DNA of 64,000 nucleotides from Kocuria soli (GTDB taxonomy: Bacteria; Actinomycetota; Actinomycetes; Actinomycetales; Micrococcaceae). Positions 55,304-63,199 of the stretch are shown here, in pieces (the first letter of the stretch is position 1; every line of letters starts with the position of its first letter). The notes beneath the pieces are model-generated. The model made no database searches. It worked only from the letters and a program-made list of their open reading frames with translations, and was not told the DNA's origin. Location: contig NZ_RKMF01000017.1 in assembly GCF_003797835.1 (NCBI RefSeq), positions 1-64,000 of the forward strand, read 5' to 3'. A program made the position numbers and the translations under genes.

Positions 55304-55954
55304 TCACAGGTGAGTGACGGCGTGGGCGATCAGCGCTGCCGCGCCCAGGAAGCAGGTGACCACGGGCAGCGCCCCTGAGATCTTGGACCCGAGCCCGCGC
55401 CGAGTGTTCGCTTGGCGGGCCTGGACCTTGGTCAACATTCCCGGCAATGTGCGGGCCAGGACGATCGGTAGCCACGCGGGGGCGCAGGTTAGGGCGGCGA
55501 CTACGACCAGCGCCGGGACAACCGTCCACACACTCCAATTCGAGGCCCCCAAGTGCTGAGAGGCAGCCAGGACCAACGGTATGGACGTGAAGTTGGTGGC
55601 CATGGCGATCACTCCGCGGATGGTGGAGCCCGAGTTTCCGTCGCTTTGCCGCCGTGGGTTGCGGTCCTGCCGGAGCAGGTGAATGCCGTACCCGATCAGG
55701 GCTGCGGCCAACACGACGTCTACGCCGGTTGAGACGATCTCGCGCTCCACGAACGACGTGAATGCTGCACCGAGCAACCCGGCCCCGATCACACAGATCA
55801 CCGTGACGACGGCGAACATGCCGACGGTGTACCGGACTGTGGCCCGGGCGCTGTCGTTGACCTGGAGGGTGGTCGCATTGACTAACACCATGGGGCTGAC
55901 AGCCGACAACAGGGCCAGCGGAAGGACGGACGATACGACACCAACTGCGGACAC
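55304..55954 (-). CDS. LysE/GAP-superfamily-like membrane exporter
   Basis: Protein of about 216 residues with six hydrophobic segments, first LPLALLSAVSPMVLVNATTL, last VVTCFLGAAALIAHAV. A polar loop (RQDRNPRRQSDGNSGS) divides it in two halves, the arrangement of small exporters such as LysE and the GAP family. It converges on the three-enzyme operon, which suggests, but does not show, export of the operon product. GTG 55954 is chosen because the residues before it are not membrane-protein-like. Start uncertain. Confidence 0.6.
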   Translation of the reverse strand: MSAVGVVSSVLPLALLSAVSPMVLVNATTLQVNDSARATVRYTVGMFAVVTVICVIGAGLLGAAFTSFVEREIVSTGVDVVLAAALIGYGIHLLRQDRNPRRQSDGNSGSTIRGVIAMATNFTSIPLVLAASQHLGASNWSVWTVVPALVVVAALTCAPAWLPIVLARTLPGMLTKVQARQANTRRGLGSKISGALPVVTCFLGAAALIAHAVTHL

Positions 55955-56146
55955 GTCGCTATTGGAGCACAGATCTCCGTGCTGTTCCGTCGGTGATGCG
56001 GAAGTCGGCCAACATGCGTCAGCGCAGCAAGAAAGCACAACACATCGCAAGCTTGGCGTGGGTCAAGGTGTGGTGTGCTCTGTGGGTCTTGTATGGCTCG
56101 TGCCAGGCCCGTTCCGGGTGAAGCCAGCTCGCCGAAAGGAACCGTC

Positions 56147-56577
56147 GTGACCACTCCCCCCTTGGCTGGTGGGACAGCGGCTTCGGAGAAGGAATCCCGG
56201 CCGAACAGGTGGTGTTGGCGGGTGTGCGGGACATTGATCCTCCCGATTTGACCATGATCACCGAGCACGGCATCCCGGTGGTGCCACCCGGTCCGGACTT
56301 CGCTCGTCGGCTGAGTGAAGCAGTTGCGGGTCGACCGGTGTATGTCCACGTGGATTGCGATGTGTTGGAACCGGGTACTGTCTCCACAGATTACGTCGTG
56401 GGCAACGGGCTGACCCTGGATGACCTCCATGCTGGCTTGACCGTACTTGCCGACGGCGACGTGGTAGGTATCCAGATCGCAGAATTCGAGTCGGGGGAAG
56501 ATCAGGAAACGACTGCTCACGCGGCTTCCCAGGTAGTCCGGGCCATCCGCCCTGTTCTGCCTGTTTTCGGAGTCTGA
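56147..56577 (+). pseudogene. remnant of an arginase/agmatinase-family (ureohydrolase) gene
   Basis: The frame open from about 56165 to 56577 encodes only the C-terminal half of a ureohydrolase: VVLAGVRDIDPPDLT, then VYVHVDCDVLEPG with the Asp-x-Asp metal ligands, and GIQIAEFESGEDQET. Family members have about 300 residues and an N-terminal half with a His and a DAHxD motif; both are missing. A good start (GAAAGGAACCGTC before GTG 56147) lies in a different frame, so the gene appears to have lost its N-terminal half by deletion plus frameshift. A short functional protein from GTG 56209 is possible but would lack most of the metal site. Confidence 0.75.
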
Positions 56578-56653
56578 CAGATTCACGGACCTGATAACAC
56601 CACCGACCCCAAGACTGCTACGAGCGGAAATGTCCACGTGGCAAGCTGGACCC

Positions 56654-57466
56654 ATGCGCGACGTCACCAAGGACACCCAGCTCTGCATCTCGCTCTCCGC
56701 CCGGCCCACGAACATCGGCACCCGGTTCCACAACTACCTGTACGAGGTGCTGGACCTGAACTATGTCTACAAGGCGTTCCGCCCCACGAACATCGAACAG
56801 GCCATTGCGGGCGTCCGGGGCTTGGGCATCCGCGGATGTGCTGTGTCCATGCCGTGGAAGGAAGCGGTCATCCCGCTCGTCGACCACATGGCAGAGTCCG
56901 CCGCGGCCATCCAGTCCGTGAACACGATCGTCAACGACGACGGACACCTCACGGCCTACAACACCGACTACCAGGCGATCTACAACCTGCTGGAATCCCA
57001 TCAAGTGCCCCGAGGGTCATTCGCGGTCCTGGGAGCTGGTGGTATGGCCAAGGCTGCCGTCGCTGCCCTGACGAATGCGGGATTCGGCCCGGGGACTGTC
57101 GTTGCACGCAATGAACAGACGGGTAGGGCTCTTGCAGATCAGTACGGCAACTCGTGGGCCCCGGACGCCGACGGTCTTGATGCCTCGCTGATCCTCAACG
57201 CCACCCCGGTGGGCATGTCCGGTGGTCCCGCCGAACACGAACTTGCTGTCCCGCAGGATGTGGTCGAACGGTCTGCCACGATCTTCGACGTCGTGGCCTT
57301 CCCGTCCGAAACCCCGTTGATCACCGCTGCCCGTGCGGCAGGAAAGCCCGTGATCACGGGAGCTGAGGTCATTGCGCTGCAGGCTGCCGAACAGTTCGTG
57401 CTCTACACCGGCGTACGCCCCACCAACGAGCAGGTGGCCGAGGCCTCCCGGATCTCCCGGGCGTGA
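56654..57466 (+). CDS. shikimate 5-dehydrogenase-like protein
   Basis: NAD(P)-dependent dehydrogenase of 270 residues of the AroE superfamily. Substrate side residues are in LCISLSARPTNIG and SMPWKEAV (catalytic Lys), SVNTIVND (Asn) and NTDYQAIYNLL (Asp). The Rossmann loop is VLGAGGMAKAAVAAL, and NATPVGMSGG is typical. The first motif SARPTN differs from the SxS of true AroE, so the real substrate may be shikimate, quinate or another hydroxyacid. ATG 56654 is preferred; ATG 56630 is possible. Lies just after the broken ureohydrolase. Confidence 0.8.
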   Translation: MRDVTKDTQLCISLSARPTNIGTRFHNYLYEVLDLNYVYKAFRPTNIEQAIAGVRGLGIRGCAVSMPWKEAVIPLVDHMAESAAAIQSVNTIVNDDGHLTAYNTDYQAIYNLLESHQVPRGSFAVLGAGGMAKAAVAALTNAGFGPGTVVARNEQTGRALADQYGNSWAPDADGLDASLILNATPVGMSGGPAEHELAVPQDVVERSATIFDVVAFPSETPLITAARAAGKPVITGAEVIALQAAEQFVLYTGVRPTNEQVAEASRISRA

Positions 57467-57549
57467 CCGTCGTCGGCCTCAGCTTGACTGCTACAGGTGC
57501 AATGCCAGGGTGAGTAAACGGCCGGTGAACTGCCCATGTCCCTTTCCCC

Positions 57550-57555
57550 TATGAT
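57550..57555 (+). promoter_or_regulatory. possible promoter -10 box TATGAT
   Basis: TATGAT is close to the consensus and would place the start of transcription about 55 nt before ATG 57618. No matching -35 box is clear. Confidence 0.4.
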
Positions 57556-57617
57556 GTTCTTCTTTGGGGAGAACATTCGTGATGCCGGGGGGCCTCACGA
57601 TTATGGGGGAGAAGAAC

Positions 57618-58403
57618 ATGCTCGGTCAGAGGACTCGATCCGATCAGGCGGCCGTCGCGGCTGAATGGTCACTCGATGCGACCAACACCGCGTCACCCAC
57701 GGGTGCGCATAAGAGCCCACGGGCCGTTCCGGCAGGAACGCTTGTGGTGTGGATGCTTGGCCTGCTGCTGTTCGTTGACGTACTCCTGCTGTCGGCGAAT
57801 GTGGCCTACCGAATCGGCGATGGACAGGACTCCGGATTCTGGGGCACCTTCGCGGCAACTGCGTGGGACGGAGACACGGACGGATCCCACATCGAGATCT
57901 GGGGCCACATCCAATTGCTTCTCGCCGCGGGCCTCCTGGTGATGCTCGCCCGGCAGCACAAGCAGCTGGTTTTCACCGCCTGGGCCTGGCTCATGTTCGT
58001 CGTCGTGGTCGATGATTTCTTCCAGGTCCACGAGTCCCTGGGTGAGGTCATGGCCGGTTTGTTCGATGCAGACGCGGTGGCCGGGCTGGCTACGAAGGAC
58101 CTGGGGGAACTGCTCACCTGGGGAGTCTTGGCACTGCTGCTGGTACCGCCGCTGGTGCTGGGGTTCTTCAAGGCGAGTTCGTGGGCGCGGCGCAGAACCG
58201 TGGTCCTGGGCGCCGTCCTTGCCCTTCTGGTGGTCTTCGCGATCGGCTTGGACATGGCCAACATCCTGCTGCACGACCACATTTCGGGGCCCGCGACCAC
58301 CGTCGTGACACTCGCCGAGACCGCGGGCGAGCTGGTGCCCATGACGCTCTTCCTGGCGTACACCGTCAAGGTAGCTGTGCTTCCGTCTCGACGATCCGCG
58401 TAG
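57618..58403 (+). CDS. six-segment membrane protein of unknown function
   Basis: Protein of 261 residues that I do not recognise. Six hydrophobic segments are visible, including VVWMLGLLLFVDVLLLSANV and AGELVPMTLFLAYTVKVAVL. Charged residues are unusually common near the membrane: HIEIWGHIQLLL, VDDFFQVHESLGE and DMANILLHDHIS carry several His, Asp and Glu that could bind a metal. ATG 57618 follows GGGGGAGAAG at 57605-57614; ATG 57603 is possible. Precedes the sigma factor gene by about 100 bp. Confidence 0.7.
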   Translation: MLGQRTRSDQAAVAAEWSLDATNTASPTGAHKSPRAVPAGTLVVWMLGLLLFVDVLLLSANVAYRIGDGQDSGFWGTFAATAWDGDTDGSHIEIWGHIQLLLAAGLLVMLARQHKQLVFTAWAWLMFVVVVDDFFQVHESLGEVMAGLFDADAVAGLATKDLGELLTWGVLALLLVPPLVLGFFKASSWARRRTVVLGAVLALLVVFAIGLDMANILLHDHISGPATTVVTLAETAGELVPMTLFLAYTVKVAVLPSRRSA

Positions 58404-58489
58404 AGGTGAGTGCCGCCGTGTCCGCATGACGTGCGGCGTCGTACAAGTCATCGGGAACCGGACCTCACGTTTCACTCGTCCTCCGCGTC

Positions 58490-58495
58490 TACGGT
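58490..58495 (+). promoter_or_regulatory. possible promoter -10 box TACGGT
   Basis: TACGGT ends nine bases before ATG 58505, giving a leader of one to three bases at most. Confidence 0.35.
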
Positions 58496-58504
58496 GTGAT
58501 GAGG

Positions 58505-59002
58505 ATGAAAGAACCGTTCGAGAAGGCCGTGGAGCGGCACGGGGTCACCGTGTTGCGAGTGTGCCGCGCCGTGCTCGGGGCCGGAGCCGATGCGGACGAT
58601 GCGTGGTCGGAGACGTTCTTGGCTGCCCTTCGCGCGTGGCCGGAACTCCCCGAGGGCACGAACGTAGAGGCGTGGCTGGTTCGGGTCGCTCACCGCAAGG
58701 CCGTTGATGTCACCCGTGCGCGGGCACGCCACGCGACCCCCACCGATGAGGTGCCTGACCGAGCTTCATCACTGGATGATCCAAGTGGTGACGAACGTGG
58801 TGTGTGGCAGGCAGTGGCTGCGCTTCCCGAGCGCCAGCGCCTTGCGATCGCCTATCACTATCTCGGTGGGCTCCCGCACATTCAGACGGCCGAGTTGATC
58901 GGTGGTACCCCGGAGGCCGTGCGTCGAGCAGCGGCTGACGGCATCAAGAGTTTGCGGCAGACCTACAACGCTGGTGAGGCACAGAAGGGAGAATCCCGAT
59001 GA
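58505..59002 (+). CDS. ECF-like RNA polymerase sigma factor
   Basis: Protein of 165 residues. Region 2 is FEKAVERHGVTVLRVCRAVL through DDAWSETFLAALRAW and EAWLVRVAHRKAVDVTRARA; region 4 is ALPERQRLAIAYHYLGGLPH with a helix-turn-helix TAELIGGTPEAVRRAAADGI. No anti-sigma gene is next to it. Its stop overlaps the start of the alkyltransferase gene, so the two are coupled and the sigma factor may control its own operon in response to alkylation damage. ATG 58505 fits homologues best; ATG 58499 is an alternative. Confidence 0.85.
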   Translation: MKEPFEKAVERHGVTVLRVCRAVLGAGADADDAWSETFLAALRAWPELPEGTNVEAWLVRVAHRKAVDVTRARARHATPTDEVPDRASSLDDPSGDERGVWQAVAALPERQRLAIAYHYLGGLPHIQTAELIGGTPEAVRRAAADGIKSLRQTYNAGEAQKGESR

Positions 59003-59586
59003 ACCATGATCTGTTTCCGGTATCAAGAACTGACCTTGACCGCCTACGCGAGACGTTGATCGTTCGTGCCCAGGACGACGGCGTCCTCGACGTCGCCTAC
59101 CGCATAATGGACTCCCCGGTGGGTCCGCTGTTGTTGGCCACCACCGAGAAGGGCCTGGTGCGCGTCGCCTTCGAGATCGAGGACTTCGATGCCGTCCTGG
59201 AAACGTTGGCACAGCGGGTGAGCCCTCGGATTCTGGACGCTCCCAAGCGTTTGGACGTGGCCGCCGTCGAACTCGAGGAGTACTTCACGGGCCATCGCCA
59301 CGAATTCGACCTGCCGCTGGACCATGCGCTCTCGAGGGGTTTCCGGCAGGAGGTGCAACGGTTCCTGCCGCAGATCGGGTACGGCCAGACACTTTCCTAC
59401 AAGGAGGTGGCCGGACTCGTTGGCAACCCCCAGGCGGTGCGCGCGGTCGGCACCGCCTGCGCAACCAACCCGCTGCCGGTGGTTGTCCCTTGCCACCGAG
59501 TGCTGCGTACTGATGGGAGCCTTGGTGGCTACATCGGGGGTCTGGAGGCGAAAACCGCGCTGTTGTCGCTCGAGCAAGCGGCTTGA
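58999..59586 (+). CDS. ogt: methylated-DNA-protein cysteine methyltransferase
   Basis: Suicide repair protein of 195 residues that takes alkyl groups from O6-alkylguanine. The acceptor Cys is in VVPCHRVLRTDGSLGGY; the arginine finger region is NPQAVRAVGTACATNP. The N-terminal 35 residues before DSPVGPLLLATTEKG are an extension. ATG 58999 overlaps the sigma factor stop and has a ribosome binding site AAGGGAGAA inside that gene. Confidence 0.94.
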   Translation: MNHDLFPVSRTDLDRLRETLIVRAQDDGVLDVAYRIMDSPVGPLLLATTEKGLVRVAFEIEDFDAVLETLAQRVSPRILDAPKRLDVAAVELEEYFTGHRHEFDLPLDHALSRGFRQEVQRFLPQIGYGQTLSYKEVAGLVGNPQAVRAVGTACATNPLPVVVPCHRVLRTDGSLGGYIGGLEAKTALLSLEQAA

Positions 59587-59625
59587 GTTGAGGGCCCCAC
59601 CCGGAACCGGGGGAGTGGGCAAAGG

Positions 59626-59657
59626 AATCGGCCCCGACCGTGAGGTCGGGGCCGATT
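59626..59657. terminator. stem-loop terminator, 14-bp stem with GTGA loop
   Basis: Arms 59626-59639 and 59644-59657 are exact complements around the tetraloop GTGA. It lies between ogt and the converging tRNA-His, and probably serves both. Confidence 0.8.
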
Positions 59658-59660
59658 CTG

Positions 59661-59737
59661 TGGGGTGAGCGACGGGGGTTGAACCCGCGACCTCCTGGAC
59701 CACAACCAGGCGCTCTGCCGACTGAGCTACGCCCACC
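59661..59737 (-). tRNA. tRNA-His (anticodon GTG)
   Basis: Cloverleaf on the minus strand: acceptor GTGGGCG with CGCTCAC, D arm GCTCAGTCGGCAGAGC, anticodon arm CCTGG-TTGTGGT-CCAGG reading GTG, T arm GCGGG-TTCAACC-CCCGT. The extra G at -1 that marks tRNA-His is at 59737, and the discriminator C73 is followed by an encoded CCA (59663-59661). Confidence 0.95.
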
Positions 59738-59836
59738 ATGTTCGCTTCAGGACTGCACAACGAGTGCGCTGTTCGTGAAAGCAACGCGGACCACTATAAC
59801 CCATTCGGACGGGTGTCGGCGCCGCGTCCCTGGTGG

Positions 59837-60511
59837 TTACCGTTCGTCGTCGTCGTGGGTGGAGTCGAGGGTGGAATCAGGCGCGGGTTCAGCGGTGGAA
59901 CCGGTGCGGTGGGCCGTGATGTCCGCGGCCACCTTGCGGGCTTCGTCCGAGGTGGGCCCGGGTGCCGGGACGAACACGGCACCGCGGTAGTAGCGCAGTT
60001 CGTCGATCGAGTCCTGAATGTCTCCCAGCGCGCGGTGGTTGCCCGTCTTGGGAGGGGACTGGAAGTAGGCCCGCGGGTACCAGCGGCGGGAGAGTTCCTT
60101 GATGGTGGAGACATCGATCACGCGGTAGTGCAGGTGTTCTACCAGCTCTGGCATGTCCCGCACCAGGAACGTGCGGTCGGTGCCCACGGAGTTGCCTGCC
60201 AGCGGAGCCTTGCGGGGTTCGGGGACCCATTCGCGGATGTAGGCCATGACCTGGTCCTGAGCGTCTTGCATGGTGGTGCCGTGCGGGAGTTCCTCCAGCA
60301 GACCGGAGGTGGTGTGCATGTTGCGCACGAAATCGTTCATCTGCTCCAAGGCCGCTTGGTCGGGTGCGATCACGACGTCCACGCCGTCACCCAGGACGTT
60401 GAGCTGGTCGTCGGTCACCAGGACCGCGACCTCGATCAGGGCATCGGCCTCAAGGGACAGCCCGGTCATCTCGCAGTCGATCCACACGATTCGTTCATTG
60501 GAAATAGCCAC
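59837..60511 (-). CDS. orn: oligoribonuclease
   Basis: DEDDh exonuclease of 224 residues that degrades short RNAs and pGpG. Exo I IVWIDCEMTGL, Exo II LAGNSVGTDRTFLVRDMPEL and Exo III KTGNHRALGDIQDSIDELRYY hold the metal residues and the active His. A polar C-terminal tail of about 45 residues is extra compared with E. coli Orn. GTG 60511 lies six bases after a -10-like TAAAGT, so a leaderless transcript is likely. Confidence 0.95.
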   Translation of the reverse strand: MAISNERIVWIDCEMTGLSLEADALIEVAVLVTDDQLNVLGDGVDVVIAPDQAALEQMNDFVRNMHTTSGLLEELPHGTTMQDAQDQVMAYIREWVPEPRKAPLAGNSVGTDRTFLVRDMPELVEHLHYRVIDVSTIKELSRRWYPRAYFQSPPKTGNHRALGDIQDSIDELRYYRGAVFVPAPGPTSDEARKVAADITAHRTGSTAEPAPDSTLDSTHDDDER

Positions 60512-60517
60512 GCGGCA

Positions 60518-60523
60518 ACTTTA
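60518..60523 (-). promoter_or_regulatory. probable leaderless promoter of orn, -10 TAAAGT
   Basis: Read on the minus strand, TAAAGT ends six bases before GTG 60511. No ribosome binding site is present. Confidence 0.45.
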
Positions 60524-60696
60524 ATCCCAGGTGCCGGGGGTGCGGCGGCAGGGTTACGTCCCGTGCACCCCGGTAGGATGGCCGATGACCTATTGCGCCG
60601 ACCCCCACTCCCGACGACGGGTGCTGTCACCTCCTCGCCGTTCGGCAGGCCGGTGCCTTCGCGCCGGGGCGGGCGTCTGAAACTCAGAGGGGACCA

Positions 60697-62268
60697 GTGA
60701 CTGCAGACAGTAGCGAGACCGGCGTCCCCGCTTCCGCCGAGACGACGACGGAGGGTGCGGGCTCGGCTGTTCGGCAGCGGGTGCGCAAGTCCCCGCTGAG
60801 GACCGTCATCGCGGGAGCAGTCGGGTCGATCCTGCTGTTCATTGGTTCTCTGGGCGTGGGATGGCTTGCGGCCGTTTCTGAGATCCGGCAGAACCCCGTG
60901 GTCATCGCGCTGCGGTTCACCACCCCGGGGGCGATCGTCTCCATCATCCTGGTGGCGCTGGGCGGCATGCTCCTGGTCCGCGAATGGTTGCGGCTGGGAC
61001 AGAAACTGAACCACTGGGGGCCGGACACCCGGAAGTGGGTCAATGCGGCCATGATCTCCTGGTCCGTGCCCATGATGGTGGCCATCCCCATGTTCAGCCG
61101 GGATATCTACTCGTACATCGGTCAGGGACGTGTGATGCAGTCCGGGCTGAATCCGTACGAATACGGGGTCTCGACGATTGAGAACTTCTTCCAGCTGGGA
61201 GCGGATCAGCTCTGGAGCGAGTCCCCGCCACCGTATGGACCCTTGTTCCTGTGGATGGAACAAGGTGTGGTGGCCCTGACCAACGCCCAACCGGACCAGT
61301 CGGTGCTGTTGTTCCGCGGGCTCTGCATCCTGTCCGTGGCGGCCATTGCCTGGATGGTTCCGCGGCTGGCTAGATTGCACGGCATCAACGAAACACGTGC
61401 CTTGTGGCTGTCCGTGGCCAACCCCTTGTTACTGGTCAACTTCATTCTGGCCGCCCACAACGACGCGATCATGATCGCCCTGGCCTTGGGGGGCACCCTG
61501 GCCGCCGCCACATGGCGGGACTGGCGCGGTGGCCTTCTTGGTGCCTTCCTGGTCACCATGTCCATTGCGATCAAACCGATCACCTTGGTCTTCCTGCCGT
61601 TCATCGGGTTGCTGTGGGCCGGCAAGGGTGCCTCCTGGACGCGTCGGTTCGCGATCTGGGCGCTGACCCTGGCCTGGTCGGTGGGGATTTTGGCCTTGAT
61701 GGGATTTGTCTCGGACTTCGGATTTGGGTGGGTCTCCGCCATGTCCACCCCCGGATCCGTGTTCATCTGGTACGCCCCGGTGGGGATGCTCGGGCTGATC
61801 GCCAACGGCGTGGCCGGAATTTTGGGTGGTGACGGCGGCAAGGCGATGGACCTGGTGCACAGCCTGGGGCAGATGCTTGCGGTGCCCGTGATCCTGTACA
61901 TGATGTTCGTGGGCCGGGACCAGAAGATCATTCGCCGTTTGACCTGGGCTTTCGCGGCGATCGTGATCTTCGCACCTATGATTCAGGCGTGGTACGTGGT
62001 GTGGCTGATCCCGTTGTTCGCCGTGACTGGCATTCGGTCGGACTGGCAGGTGGACGTTCTGTTTTTCCTCTCGGCCTTCTTCATGATCTACGCCGTGTCC
62101 GACCAGCTGGACGTGTTCCCGTACCTGGACATCGACCTCAGCTCGGGACGCACGATCGCCGCCGTCATCGCCATCGCCTACGGCGCGTACCTCTGGTTCC
62201 TGGATCCGGCCACCAGGCGGCTCTTCCGGGGCAAGTACCGCAGCACATTGCAGTCCACGGTGATCTGA
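60697..62268 (+). CDS. mptB: MptB-like alpha-1,6-mannosyltransferase (polyprenol-phosphate dependent)
   Basis: Membrane glycosyltransferase of 523 residues with about twelve or thirteen hydrophobic segments. The GT-C-type acidic motif is SRDIYSYIGQGRVMQSGLNP. Other family stretches are WLSVANPLLLVNFILAAHND and AWYVVWLIPLFA. Actinobacterial MptA/MptB extend the alpha-1,6-mannan backbone of lipomannan-type glycolipids outside the membrane using polyprenyl-phosphomannose. GTG 60697 follows AGAGGGGA. Its GtrA-like counterpart may be at 4595. Confidence 0.82.
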   Translation: MTADSSETGVPASAETTTEGAGSAVRQRVRKSPLRTVIAGAVGSILLFIGSLGVGWLAAVSEIRQNPVVIALRFTTPGAIVSIILVALGGMLLVREWLRLGQKLNHWGPDTRKWVNAAMISWSVPMMVAIPMFSRDIYSYIGQGRVMQSGLNPYEYGVSTIENFFQLGADQLWSESPPPYGPLFLWMEQGVVALTNAQPDQSVLLFRGLCILSVAAIAWMVPRLARLHGINETRALWLSVANPLLLVNFILAAHNDAIMIALALGGTLAAATWRDWRGGLLGAFLVTMSIAIKPITLVFLPFIGLLWAGKGASWTRRFAIWALTLAWSVGILALMGFVSDFGFGWVSAMSTPGSVFIWYAPVGMLGLIANGVAGILGGDGGKAMDLVHSLGQMLAVPVILYMMFVGRDQKIIRRLTWAFAAIVIFAPMIQAWYVVWLIPLFAVTGIRSDWQVDVLFFLSAFFMIYAVSDQLDVFPYLDIDLSSGRTIAAVIAIAYGAYLWFLDPATRRLFRGKYRSTLQSTVI

Positions 62269-62443
62269 TCCTGACTCCGGTGACCAGGGGCGGTCGCGGG
62301 TGCAGACCCGTGGCAGCCTTAGACAAACCGAAGCTGGGCCCGGTCACGGTGGGCGTTCAACAAGGCCAGTGCGTCAAACTGCAGGCGATGGGATCACGGT
62401 CGGCGCTCAGGACGTGGTCCCCGAACGGAACAGCGAGGTCACG

Positions 62444-63190
62444 GTGTCCTATCAGCAAGCACCCGACGGGTACGGCCTTGTGCCCACGTCGTCTCGGACC
62501 CCACGTGACCCGGCGAAGGGAAGCAGGACGACCTTCCTACAGGGCCTTCGCTCGCAGATCCTGGCTACCGCAATTGTGGCTGTTCTGGCCACGATCATTG
62601 TCGGACTGGGCGCCCGTGGGCTGATTGAGGACAGACAATTCAATGTGATCGATGACGGAGCGATGATTGGATGCTGCACCTGGGTGGCGTTCACGCTGTT
62701 GTGGCCGTACTTCGGGTTCGATTACGACAAGGAGGACTTAGGCGTCCCCGATCGAGCGGCAGTTCCGCTCCTGGTGTTGATCGGACCCTTGGTGGGCTTT
62801 GCCGCAACTCTTTCGATGAGTGCTTGGCCCCTGCTGCTGGGCGACACCGCGGTCCCTGGCACGGTGACCGGTAACCTGTGGGGCCAACCTTTGGGACTGG
62901 TACTCATGGGTGGAGCCACGTGGGTGTTGACCAACGTGGGTGTCACGTTTTGCACCTTGGTGTTCGTCCCGTTCCGGCGGCTCTGGCTTCGGGGAGTGAG
63001 TGTTCTGCCCAGTTTGATTGGCCTGTTTCTGGGCGGTTGGTGGTACCTCGGGATTCAGAACGCACCGTTCCGAATGTCCACCCTCCTCACGGTGACCATG
63101 CTGATACCCGTGACAACCGTGGGCCCGGTTCTGGTAGGGCTTCTTCTGACCCATGTTCGTCAGCGCCAAGGGCCGGGGCTGGCCTTGTAA
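62444..63190 (+). CDS. membrane protein of unknown function
   Basis: Protein of about 248 residues that I do not recognise. Six hydrophobic segments follow a polar N terminus (SYQQAPDGYGLVPTSSRTPR), among them ILATAIVAVLATIIVGLGA and STLLTVTMLIPVTTVGPVLV. No catalytic motif is visible. GTG 62444 is preceded by GCGAGG at 62433-62438; the open frame extends upstream, but without a supported start. It precedes recQ by about 10 bp. Confidence 0.65.
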   Translation: MSYQQAPDGYGLVPTSSRTPRDPAKGSRTTFLQGLRSQILATAIVAVLATIIVGLGARGLIEDRQFNVIDDGAMIGCCTWVAFTLLWPYFGFDYDKEDLGVPDRAAVPLLVLIGPLVGFAATLSMSAWPLLLGDTAVPGTVTGNLWGQPLGLVLMGGATWVLTNVGVTFCTLVFVPFRRLWLRGVSVLPSLIGLFLGGWWYLGIQNAPFRMSTLLTVTMLIPVTTVGPVLVGLLLTHVRQRQGPGLAL

Positions 63191-63193
63191 ATT
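63188..63193 (+). promoter_or_regulatory. probable leaderless promoter of recQ, -10 TAAATT
   Basis: TAAATT ends six bases before GTG 63200 and overlaps the stop codon of the preceding gene. Confidence 0.45.
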
Positions 63194-63199
63194 GGTCGG

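Noticed and set aside
56147-56260. Short protein from GTG 56147 as a gene of its own
   Set aside because: About 35 codons in a frame different from the conserved ureohydrolase part; it is better explained as the surviving start of a broken gene.
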